Assembly (NCBI RefSeq): GCF_004785955.1 | Contig: NZ_ML214300.1 | Location: 423,223-487,222, forward strand | DNA length: 64,000 bases | Reading direction: 5' to 3' | DNA from: Halostella litorea | GTDB lineage: Archaea; Halobacteriota; Halobacteria; Halobacteriales; Natronoarchaeaceae | Shown: piece by piece, positions 58,144 to 64,000 of the stretch | How positions within the stretch are numbered: the stretch's first letter is position 1 | Layout of the letters: the number at the start of each line of letters is the position of its first letter | Translations under genes and position numbers: made by a program | The notes under the pieces: model-generated | Told to the model about the DNA's origin: nothing | What the model saw: only the letters and a program-made list of their open reading frames with translations | The model's database searches: none

Positions 58144-59082
58144 ATGAGACTCCGGAACATCGCGGCCGCCGCGGCCGGCGGGCTCGGCGCGACGGCGCTC
58201 GCCAACGCGGCGCTTGCGCGGCGCGCGGACCCGCTCGACGCCCCTCTCCCCGGCGACGAAGGGACGTACCGCTGGCGCGGGCTGGACGTGTCGTACACCG
58301 AGGCCGGCGACCCCGAGGACCCCGACCTGCTGCTCCTCCACGGCGTCAACGCCGCCGGCACGAGCATGGAGTTCGCGCCGGTGTTCGAGGACCTGGCCGC
58401 CGAGTACCACGTGATCGCGCCCGACCTCCCCGGGTTCGGCCGCTCCGGCCGGCCGCCGCTGCTGTACTCGGCGTCGCTGTACGAGTCGTTCGTGGCCGAC
58501 TTCGCCGGCGACGTCACCGAGGACGCCGTCTGCGTCGCGTCGTCGCTGACGGGGTCGTACGCGGTCGCCGCCGCCGAGACGGTCGACTTCGAGCGCCTCG
58601 TGCTGGTCTGTCCCTCCGCCTCGTCGATGCCCGGGCGGCGGGTGTGGCTCCGGACCCTGTTCCGGTCGCCGCTGGTCGGCACGGCGCTGTTCAACCTGGT
58701 CGCCAGCAAGTCCTCCATCCGCTATTTCAGCGCCGACCACGGCTACTACGACACCGACAACCTCTCCGACGAGAAACTCGACTACCAGTGGCAAAGCGCC
58801 CACCAGCCCGGCGCGCGGTACGCGCCGGCGTCGTTCATCAGCGGCTTCCTCGACCCGGATCTGGACCTGAGCGAGGCGGTCGCCGACCTCGACGTCCCGG
58901 TCACGCTCGTCTGGGGCCGCGAGAGCGACATCACGCCGCTGTCGGAGGGCCGCGACCTCGCCGACGAGGCGGACGCGCGGCTCGTCGTAATCGACTACGC
59001 GCGACTGCTCCCGCACGCCGAACACCCCGACGAGTTCCTCGACGCGGTCGCGCGGGAGCTACCGCGGGCGGAAGGCGAGTAA
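58144..59082 (+). CDS. alpha/beta-fold hydrolase
   Basis: 312 residues. The N-terminus is hydrophobic (IAAAAAGGLGATALANAALA) and may anchor it. Landmarks are DLLLLHGVNAAGTSMEFAPV (oxyanion region), VIAPDLPGFGRSGRPP near 96 and the nucleophile area CVASSLTGSYAVAA near 138. The nucleophile elbow is A-S-S-L-T rather than G-x-S-x-G. Catalytic His is in LPHAEHPDEFLD near 298. It may cleave esters or be an inactive relative. It overlaps the convergent OB-fold gene by 24 bases. Confidence 0.78.
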   Translation: MRLRNIAAAAAGGLGATALANAALARRADPLDAPLPGDEGTYRWRGLDVSYTEAGDPEDPDLLLLHGVNAAGTSMEFAPVFEDLAAEYHVIAPDLPGFGRSGRPPLLYSASLYESFVADFAGDVTEDAVCVASSLTGSYAVAAAETVDFERLVLVCPSASSMPGRRVWLRTLFRSPLVGTALFNLVASKSSIRYFSADHGYYDTDNLSDEKLDYQWQSAHQPGARYAPASFISGFLDPDLDLSEAVADLDVPVTLVWGRESDITPLSEGRDLADEADARLVVIDYARLLPHAEHPDEFLDAVARELPRAEGE

Positions 59083-59454
59083 GCGCCGCCCCGTCGTCTC
59101 CGACGCCTCGACGGCGAGTTCGACCGGCAGGCCCGCCTCCGCCTCGTCGGGGTCGACGCCCCGTAGCTGGCCGGTCAGCCGGACCGGGCCGAACCGCGCG
59201 ATGGCCGTGACGTAGGGCGCGTCGTCGGCGAACGCCGGCGTCGCGACGTGCGCGACGGTGAACGTCTCCACCTCGCCGGCCGCCGGCAGCGGCTCCTCGG
59301 CCAGGTCCGGGTCCCCGCAGTCGGGACACACCGTCCGCGGCGGCAGCGAGCCGTGGCCCTCGGGACACGACAGGTAGTACGCCTCTCCGGCCTCCGCGGC
59401 GTCGAGGAAGTCGTCGTAGCCGGCGTCGCGCGCGCCGGTCGGGTCGTCGCTCAT
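59059..59454 (-). CDS. Zn-ribbon OB-fold protein (DUF35/ChsH2 type)
   Basis: 131 residues. A zinc ribbon made from CPEGHGSLPPRTVCPDCGDP (near 30-49) is followed by an OB fold (VETFTVAHVATPAFADDAPY, FGPVRLTGQLRGVDPDEAEA). Such proteins bind thiolases and the acyl-CoA site, for example the archaeal acetoacetyl-CoA thiolase/HMG-CoA synthase complex. It follows the thiolase on the same strand, separated only by the 59-base insertion. Its ATG is preceded by GGAGGT. Confidence 0.88.
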   Translation of the reverse strand: MSDDPTGARDAGYDDFLDAAEAGEAYYLSCPEGHGSLPPRTVCPDCGDPDLAEEPLPAAGEVETFTVAHVATPAFADDAPYVTAIARFGPVRLTGQLRGVDPDEAEAGLPVELAVEASETTGRRLLAFRPR

Positions 59455-59525
59455 GCGGCCACCTCCGGGGCGAAGCCCCGGCGTACCCGCGTTCGCTCGC
59501 TCGGCTCGCTCATGCGGCCACCTCC
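59447..59525. repeat. 59-base insertion flanked by 20-base direct repeats with an internal hairpin
   Basis: TCGCTCATGCGGCCACCTCC occurs at 59447-59466 and 59506-59525, a period of 59. Within it CCGGGGC-GAA-GCCCCGG (59465-59481) is a perfect hairpin, and the remainder is CG-rich with TTCGCTCGCTCGG. Removing one unit would fuse the thiolase stop directly to the OB-fold start (ATGA overlap). Read on the minus strand, the repeat carries GGAGGTGGCCGCATGAG, a ribosome site plus start. Confidence 0.8.
59455..59513 (-). other. 20-codon mini-ORF created by the insertion
   Basis: The insertion gives ATG AGC GAG CCG on the minus strand with a GGAGGTG seven bases upstream. The frame reads MSEPSERTRVRRGFAPEVAA and stops at the copy of the ATGA junction, so it could carry ribosomes from the thiolase stop to the OB-fold start. 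A product peptide is not claimed. Confidence 0.45.
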
Positions 59526-60676
59526 AGCACGTGGACGATGCAACTCGCCACCGTCCCGCCCGCGTTGTGCGCGACGGCGACCTCCGCGTCCGCGACCGCG
59601 TCGCTGTTGACGTGGTCGCCCCGGAGCAACTGGGTCACCTCGGCGACCTGCGAGACGCCCGTCGCGCCGACGGGGTGGCCCTTCGCCTTCAGGCCGCCCG
59701 ATAGGTTCACCGGGAGTTCGCCGTCCCGGGTCGTCTCGCCGCGCCGGGCCGCCCCGATCGCCTCGCCGGTCTCGTAGAGGTCGAGCGACTCCAGCGCCAG
59801 CGCCTCCGCGATGGTGAAGCAGTCGTGGACCTCCGCGAAGTCGACGTCCCCCGGCCCGACGCCGGCGTCGTCGTACGCCTCCGCGGCGGCCTCGTCGGCG
59901 GCCGGCGTGCGCGCGAGGTAGTCGCGGTCCTGCAGGGCCATCCCGTCGCCGCCCTGGCCCGTGCCCGTGACCGCGACCGGTGCGTCCACGCCCGTCCGCT
60001 CCGCGTACTCGTCGCTGACCAGCACCAGCGCGCTCGCGCCGTCGCTGATCGGGCAGGAGTCGTACAGCCCGAGCGGCTCGGCCACCGGCGGCGCGTCCAG
60101 CACGTCCGCGACCGTGATCTCCCGCTGGTACTGCGCGAGGTCGTTGCCGACGGCGTTGGCGTGGTTCTTCACGGCGATGGCGGCCAGGTCCTCGCGGTCG
60201 CCGCCGTACTCCTCGAAGTACGCCCGCGCCATCAGCGCGTACGCCCCCGGGAACGTCATCCCGGCCCGGACCTCCCACAGTTCGTCGGCGGCGATGGCGA
60301 GCGCCTCGGTCGCGCCCGCGGTCCCGAGGTTGGTCATCCGCTCGGCCCCGCCGACGAGGACGACCTCCTCCTCGCCGTTGCGGACGTCCCGGACCGCCGC
60401 CCGGAGCGCGGCCGACGAGGACGCGCAGGCGCTCTCGTAGCGCGTCGCCGGCGCGCGGACGCCCGCCGCCTCGGCCATCAGCGGCCCCTGGTGTCCCTGA
60501 CGCTCGGAGAGTTCGCCCATGAAGTTGCCGTACCGGAGCGACTCGACGTCCGCCCGCGGGACGCCCGCGTCCGCGAACGCCCGGTCGGCCGCCGTCCCGA
60601 ACAGGTCTCGCCCCGTCCGCTCGGGGGTTTCTCCGAACTCCGTCAGTCCGACGCCCGCGACGCGTACCCCTGTCAT
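59510..60676 (-). CDS. thiolase (acetyl-CoA acetyltransferase type)
   Basis: 388 residues from the ATG at 60676. The nucleophile Cys is in RYESACASSSAALRAAVR (near 87), with FAEVHDCFTIAEALALESL (near 290) and the C-terminal LSGGLKAKGHPVGATGVSQ. It lacks the usual second Cys loop of bacterial thiolases, as archaeal forms do. It could condense two acetyl-CoA for mevalonate synthesis, together with the DUF35 partner after it. HMG-CoA synthase is not in the window. Confidence 0.9.
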   Translation of the reverse strand: MTGVRVAGVGLTEFGETPERTGRDLFGTAADRAFADAGVPRADVESLRYGNFMGELSERQGHQGPLMAEAAGVRAPATRYESACASSSAALRAAVRDVRNGEEEVVLVGGAERMTNLGTAGATEALAIAADELWEVRAGMTFPGAYALMARAYFEEYGGDREDLAAIAVKNHANAVGNDLAQYQREITVADVLDAPPVAEPLGLYDSCPISDGASALVLVSDEYAERTGVDAPVAVTGTGQGGDGMALQDRDYLARTPAADEAAAEAYDDAGVGPGDVDFAEVHDCFTIAEALALESLDLYETGEAIGAARRGETTRDGELPVNLSGGLKAKGHPVGATGVSQVAEVTQLLRGDHVNSDAVADAEVAVAHNAGGTVASCIVHVLEVAA

Positions 60677-60742
60677 GGTGCCACGTAGACGACCCACGGG
60701 CTAAAGGGATCGGGCCGGACCGCCCGCGCGGTCGTTCCGTTG

Positions 60743-60756
60743 GGTTTCTATACGGG
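60743..60756 (+). promoter_or_regulatory. promoter of the cox-cluster membrane gene at 60776
   Basis: GGTTTCTATACGGG lies about 25-30 bases before the ATG, with TATAC as the likely core. Confidence 0.5.
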
Positions 60757-60775
60757 CGCGCCCCTAGGCGGGCGC

Positions 60776-61192
60776 ATGGACGAGCAGCCGGGACTCAGCG
60801 ACCAGTATCGGATGTCCAGCCCGTGGCCCGTTCTCATCGCGTTCGGACTCGCTATCGCGGAGGTCGGCATCGTCTGGCCGCTGGCCCCGCTCGCGGTCGG
60901 GGGCCTCCTCATGTTCGTCGGGAGCGTCGTCGGCATCCTCCGGGAGGCCGGCTACGTCGCCAGCCCGTGGCCGCTGCTGTCCGGCTTTGCCGTCGCGCTC
61001 CTCGCCATCGGCGTCGGGCTGTTCCTGTACAGCGGCGGCGCGTTCGCCGTCAACAGCGTCACCGAGAGCCTGCGGACGGCGGGCAGCATCGGCCTCCGCG
61101 GGGTCGCAATCGCCGCCGCCGGCGTGCTGGCGCTCGTCGGGGCCGTCGTCGGGAAGTACTGGACGACGGCAAACGCCGAGCCGCGGGTCTGA
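60776..61192 (+). CDS. cox-cluster membrane protein (DUF7541-like)
   Basis: 138 residues with four helices: VLIAFGLAIAEVGIVWPLAP, AVGGLLMFVGSVVGILREAG, LLSGFAVALLAIGVGLFLYS and GVAIAAAGVLALVGAVVGKY. A hydrophilic N-terminus MDEQPGLSDQYRMSSPWP precedes them. I recall haloarchaeal relatives annotated as cox cluster proteins because they sit near the oxidase genes. Accessory or assembly role is probable; reaction unknown. Confidence 0.75.
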   Translation: MDEQPGLSDQYRMSSPWPVLIAFGLAIAEVGIVWPLAPLAVGGLLMFVGSVVGILREAGYVASPWPLLSGFAVALLAIGVGLFLYSGGAFAVNSVTESLRTAGSIGLRGVAIAAAGVLALVGAVVGKYWTTANAEPRV

Positions 61193-61265
61193 CCCGGTCG
61201 GCGCCGCCCCGGGTCCGCGGCGAACCGACAACCTATTTCCGTCCGGCCACGAACTAGCGGCCAAC

Positions 61266-61520
61266 ATGTCAGAGAAGGTTTTCGACAGGGAGACGCTGTT
61301 GGACCTCACGGTGAACGTCATCCCGCTGGGGATCCTGGTGTTTTTCATCGGCGCGTTCACGTTCGCGAACCCCTTCGGCTGGGACGCCACCTACTCGTCG
61401 CTCCAGTTCGCCATCGTCGGCTCGATGATCGTGTTGCTGGCGTTTCTCACCTACTACTCGGGCAAACTCATCTCCGAGGACGAGATGGCCCGCGAGGCCG
61501 CCGGCGAGGACGCGGAGTAG
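61266..61520 (+). CDS. cox-cluster membrane protein (DUF6684-like)
   Basis: 84 residues with two helices: VNVIPLGILVFFIGAFTFAN (about 17-36) and AIVGSMIVLLAFLTYYSGKL (about 49-68). The start MSEKVFDRETLLDLT and an acidic end (SEDEMAREAAGEDAE) face the cytosol. It precedes coxA and its relatives lie in the same place in other haloarchaea, as far as I recall. Probable small oxidase subunit or assembly factor. Confidence 0.75.
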   Translation: MSEKVFDRETLLDLTVNVIPLGILVFFIGAFTFANPFGWDATYSSLQFAIVGSMIVLLAFLTYYSGKLISEDEMAREAAGEDAE

Positions 61521-61623
61521 GTAGGCACGCTCCGCCCCTCGCGGCCGGGGCGGCGGCCCGAACGTGTACGGGAGTGGACTGGTAAGGGAAGGCACCGAAC
61601 CGTCCGCCGAAAGCCGGACCCGA

Positions 61624-61637
61624 ATCTTTCTTAATCC
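61624..61637 (+). promoter_or_regulatory. promoter of coxA
   Basis: ATCTTTCTTAATCC lies about 21-34 bases before the ATG at 61658. CTTAAT is the best TATA-like core. Expected to give a leaderless coxA transcript. Confidence 0.5.
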
Positions 61638-61657
61638 TGCAATCCCGACGAACGCCT

Positions 61658-63448
61658 ATGGCAATCGAAGGGCAGTTAGCGCTGACGGTGCTGATGGGGG
61701 CCTTGCTCGTGGGGGTCGCCGTCTGGCTCACGCGCCTCGAGAACTGGCGCTCGTACACGCCGCTCGCGGGCGGGGGAGCCGTCGGCGACGAGACAGGCCA
61801 CGCACATCAGGAAAAGCCCGGCGGCCTCATCCGCTGGCTCACGACGGTCGACCACAAGGACATCGGCCTGCTGTACGGGACGTACGCGCTCGTCGCGTTC
61901 GTCTGGGGCGGCCTCGCCGCCGTCCTCATGCGGGCCGAACTCACGACGGAGAACATCGCGCTGTTGGGCAACACGCAGGTGTACAACGCCCTGCTGACGA
62001 GCCACGGGATCACGATGCTGTTCCTGTTCGGGACGCCGATCATCGCGGCGTTCGCGAACTACCTCGTCCCGCTGCTCATCGACGCGGACGACATGGCGTT
62101 CCCGCGGATCAACGCCATCGCGTTCTGGCTGCTCCCGCCCGGCGCGTTGCTCATCTGGGGCGGCTTCTTCATCGCGCCTTTCACCGACGCGGTGTCGAAC
62201 GCCGCCGCGACGTCGTGGACCATGTACCCGCCGCTGTCGGTCGAGCAGACCAACCCCACGGTCGACCTCATGCTGCTCGGTCTCCACCTGACGGGAGTCT
62301 CGGCGACCATGGGGGCGATCAACTTCATCGCCACCATCTTCACCGAGCGCGGCGAGGAGGTCGGCTGGTCGAACCTCGACATCTTCTCGTGGACGATCCT
62401 CACCCAGTCCGGGCTCATCCTGTTTGCCTTCCCGCTTCTGGGCAGCGCGATCGTGATGCTGCTGCTCGACCGGAACTTCGACACGATGTTCTTCGCCGTG
62501 GAGGGCGGCGGGACGATACTCTGGCAACACCTGTTCTGGTTCTTCGGCCACCCCGAGGTGTACATCCTCGTCCTCCCGCCGATGGGGATCGTCAGCTACG
62601 TCCTCCCACGGTTCGCCGGGCGGAAGCTGTTCGGGTTCAAGTTCGTCGTCTACTCCACGCTGGCCATCGGCGTGCTCTCGTTCGGCGTCTGGGCCCACCA
62701 CATGTTCACGACGGGCATCGACCCGCGCCTCCGCGCTAGCTTCATGGCGGTGTCGCTGGCCATCGCCATACCGAGCGCGGTCAAGACGTTCAACTGGATC
62801 ACGACGATGTGGAACGGCAACATCCGGCTGACGACGCCGATGCTGTTCTGCATCGGGTTCATCTCGAACTTCATCATCGGCGGGGTCACGGGCGTGTTCC
62901 TCGCGGCCATCCCGGTCGACCTCGTGCTCCACGACACGTACTACGTCGTCGGGCACTTCCACTACGTCGTGATGGGCGCCATCGCCTTCGCCGGCTTCGC
63001 CGGGCTGTACTACTGGTACCCGATGTACACCGGGCGGATGTACCAGCGGACGCTCGGGAAGTGGCACTTCTGGCTGTCGATGATCGGCACGAACCTGACG
63101 TTCTTCACCATGATCCTGCTGGGCTACGCCGGCTTCACGCGCCGCTACGCCACCTACGGCGGGCTCACCGTCGGGCCGGTCGAGACCATCACCGTGCTCC
63201 ACCAGCTCGCCACCGTCGGCGCGTTCATCCTGCTCATCGGGCAGGTCATCTTCGTCTGGAACATGGTGAGCTCCTGGATCGACGGGCGGAAGATCGAGGA
63301 CGGCGACCCGTGGAACCTGGAGGAGAACGGCGTCCACACCCGCGAGTGGACCTGGTTCGACCGGAAGATAAGCACGACGCTCATGGACGGCGGCGACGAG
63401 ACGGAGACGCTCCCCGACGGCGGGCAGGAGCCGACCGACGACTCCTGA
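61658..63448 (+). CDS. coxA: cytochrome c oxidase subunit I
   Basis: 596 residues with twelve helices, full length. Heme and copper ligands are seen: SHGITMLFLFGTPI (heme a His, near 124), WFFGHPEVYILVLPPMGIVS (CuB His with Tyr and Glu, near 294), VWAHHMFTTG (CuB His pair, near 345) and YYVVGHFHYVVMGA (heme ligands, near 430). The D-channel entry PLLIDADDMAFPRINAIAF is present, so this is an A-type aa3-like oxidase. It reduces oxygen and pumps protons. Subunits II and III are at 50-51.7 kb. Confidence 0.96.
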   Translation: MAIEGQLALTVLMGALLVGVAVWLTRLENWRSYTPLAGGGAVGDETGHAHQEKPGGLIRWLTTVDHKDIGLLYGTYALVAFVWGGLAAVLMRAELTTENIALLGNTQVYNALLTSHGITMLFLFGTPIIAAFANYLVPLLIDADDMAFPRINAIAFWLLPPGALLIWGGFFIAPFTDAVSNAAATSWTMYPPLSVEQTNPTVDLMLLGLHLTGVSATMGAINFIATIFTERGEEVGWSNLDIFSWTILTQSGLILFAFPLLGSAIVMLLLDRNFDTMFFAVEGGGTILWQHLFWFFGHPEVYILVLPPMGIVSYVLPRFAGRKLFGFKFVVYSTLAIGVLSFGVWAHHMFTTGIDPRLRASFMAVSLAIAIPSAVKTFNWITTMWNGNIRLTTPMLFCIGFISNFIIGGVTGVFLAAIPVDLVLHDTYYVVGHFHYVVMGAIAFAGFAGLYYWYPMYTGRMYQRTLGKWHFWLSMIGTNLTFFTMILLGYAGFTRRYATYGGLTVGPVETITVLHQLATVGAFILLIGQVIFVWNMVSSWIDGRKIEDGDPWNLEENGVHTREWTWFDRKISTTLMDGGDETETLPDGGQEPTDDS

Positions 63449-63522
63449 CGGCGTCCGCCGCCGAAAACTAACCGCGGTTCGTTCGTCCGGGCGGTCCGAC
63501 CGCCGACCCGTTTTTCGCCGCC

Positions 63523-63609
63523 TTACCCCATGACGAGGACGATCCCCATCACGAACATCAGCACGACGATCCCCCCGAGGACGAGCCCCAGCAGTTCCTT
63601 CTCGCTCAT
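63523..63609 (-). CDS. 28-residue single-helix membrane peptide next to coxA
   Basis: The minus strand has ATG at 63609, then MSEKELLGLVLGGIVVLMFV and eight more residues, stopping at TAA (63523-63525). The peptide is one hydrophobic helix with a charged N-terminus, like the tiny helper subunits of ba3-type and other oxidases. It is too short for a default gene call. Evidence is codon pattern, context and clean helix; expression is not shown. Confidence 0.5.
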   Translation of the reverse strand: MSEKELLGLVLGGIVVLMFVMGIVLVMG

Positions 63610-63667
63610 ACCCGCGGTACGGACGGAGAGCGCAAAAGCCTAACCGTTCCCGCCCCTACGTCGGTGC

Positions 63668-63940
63668 ATGTCGACGATCACGGACGCCTCGGTCGGCGGG
63701 AAGCGGATGGTGCTTGGCATCTACGCCGCCATCGTCGCGCTCGCCGCCGTCTTCGGCGCGATGGTCGGGCTGGTGCTCCCGGCGAAGGAGAACGCGCCGG
63801 AGACGGCCGGCTTCGGCCCGTTCGTCTTCGAGATTAACCCGCTGAACTTCGCGGTGTACGGGGCCGTGAACATCGCCGTCGTCCTCGGGGTCCTCCTGCT
63901 TCTGATGTGGGCCGTGTCGAACCGCTACCCGGACGCCTAG
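63668..63940 (+). CDS. cox-cluster membrane protein (DUF7520-like)
   Basis: 90 residues with two helices: VLGIYAAIVALAAVFGAMVG (about 15-34) and VYGAVNIAVVLGVLLLLMWA (about 63-82). Between them lies an outside loop LPAKENAPETAGFGPFVFEI. It sits after coxA like the other small cox-cluster proteins and may contribute to oxidase assembly. Function unknown. It overlaps, tail to tail, the partial gene at the window edge. Confidence 0.72.
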   Translation: MSTITDASVGGKRMVLGIYAAIVALAAVFGAMVGLVLPAKENAPETAGFGPFVFEINPLNFAVYGAVNIAVVLGVLLLLMWAVSNRYPDA

Positions 63941-64000
63941 CCCTGGCCGACCATCCCCTCCTCGTCGTCCCACTCCTCCTCGCGTAGTTCGTACTTCTGG
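63937..64000 (-). CDS. C-terminal fragment of a gene cut by the window edge
   Basis: The stop (TAG at 63937-63939 on the minus strand) and the last 20 codons are seen, reading QKYELREEEWDDEEGMVGQG. The tail is acidic, as for a soluble end of a haloarchaeal protein. The identity cannot be told from this. Confidence 0.5.
   Translation of the reverse strand, partial: QKYELREEEWDDEEGMVGQG

Noticed and set aside
1-64000. Search for CRISPR arrays, prophage, integrase or complete insertion sequences
   Set aside because: No regularly spaced repeats of 25-40 bases, no transposase or integrase, and no paired long terminal inverted repeats were seen. Only short repeats and palindromes were found.

Overview
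The window is a GC-rich stretch of a haloarchaeal chromosome (class Halobacteria). The proteins are strongly acidic, promoters look archaeal (TATA-like boxes about 25-35 bases before many starts, with almost no leader), and the gene set is typical of the group: pyruvate:ferredoxin oxidoreductase, archaeal class I aldolase, a CtaA-CtaB fusion, PGF-CTERM-like and pilin-like surface proteins, and many small families known only from haloarchaea. I cannot name a genus. No rRNA, tRNA, CRISPR array, integrase or complete insertion sequence was seen.

Layout. 1-1.9 kb: YqcI/YcgG-type protein, isochorismatase-fold hydrolase and a glyoxalase-fold protein. 2.0-6.3 kb: a large secreted PKD protein overlapping a glycosylation-rich membrane protein, with a marked A+T-rich patch. 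6.3-16.3 kb: chorismate synthase, fructosamine-kinase-like and phosphodiesterase-like genes, EPSP synthase, an M24 peptidase, a lipoprotein, a prephenate-dehydrogenase-like gene, an Rsm22-type methyltransferase and SurE. 16.4-24.2 kb: PorAB with an Lrp/AsnC regulator, small haloarchaeal proteins, a tandem WHy (LEA14) protein and a nitrilase-fold amidohydrolase. 24.6-31.4 kb: aldehyde dehydrogenase, RIO-type kinase, then a cohesin protein and a 1131-residue dockerin protein that carries a split thermonuclease. 31.5-47.6 kb: central and acyl-CoA metabolism (two acyl-CoA dehydrogenases, glutamate dehydrogenase, an HpcH/HpaI lyase, MaoC, an acyl-CoA carboxylase, FBPase with aldolase, 3-hydroxyacyl-CoA dehydrogenase, a squalene/phytoene synthase) plus a 599-residue pilin-like surface protein. 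47.6-64 kb: the aa3-type oxidase genes (coxC, coxB, ctaB, coxA and several small cox-cluster membrane proteins), separated by an ABC exporter, a B12-binding mutase subunit with MeaB, and a thiolase/OB-fold pair.

How it works together. Much of the window serves carbon flow: pyruvate to acetyl-CoA (PorAB), gluconeogenesis (fbp and aldolase, overlapping genes), propionyl/methylmalonyl-CoA handling (carboxylase, B12 subunit, MeaB), beta-oxidation-like steps, and aromatic amino acid synthesis. Electrons end at the heme-copper oxidase, whose heme is made by the ctaA/ctaB fusion.

The most unusual biology is extracellular. The 27.1-31.4 kb pair looks like a small archaeal cohesin-dockerin assembly: one partner is anchored by a C-terminal tail, the other carries both cohesin and dockerin plus a staphylococcal-nuclease fold whose two halves are about 300 residues apart because a duplicated domain sits between them. 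The 2.0-6.3 kb locus is a second candidate surface system, with a repeat-rich C-terminus and foreign-looking base composition. A 59-base insertion with 20-base direct repeats at the thiolase/OB-fold junction, a 24-base perfect palindrome at 24.36 kb, and operator-like inverted or direct repeats near the aldolase and glutamate dehydrogenase promoters are the best non-coding signals.
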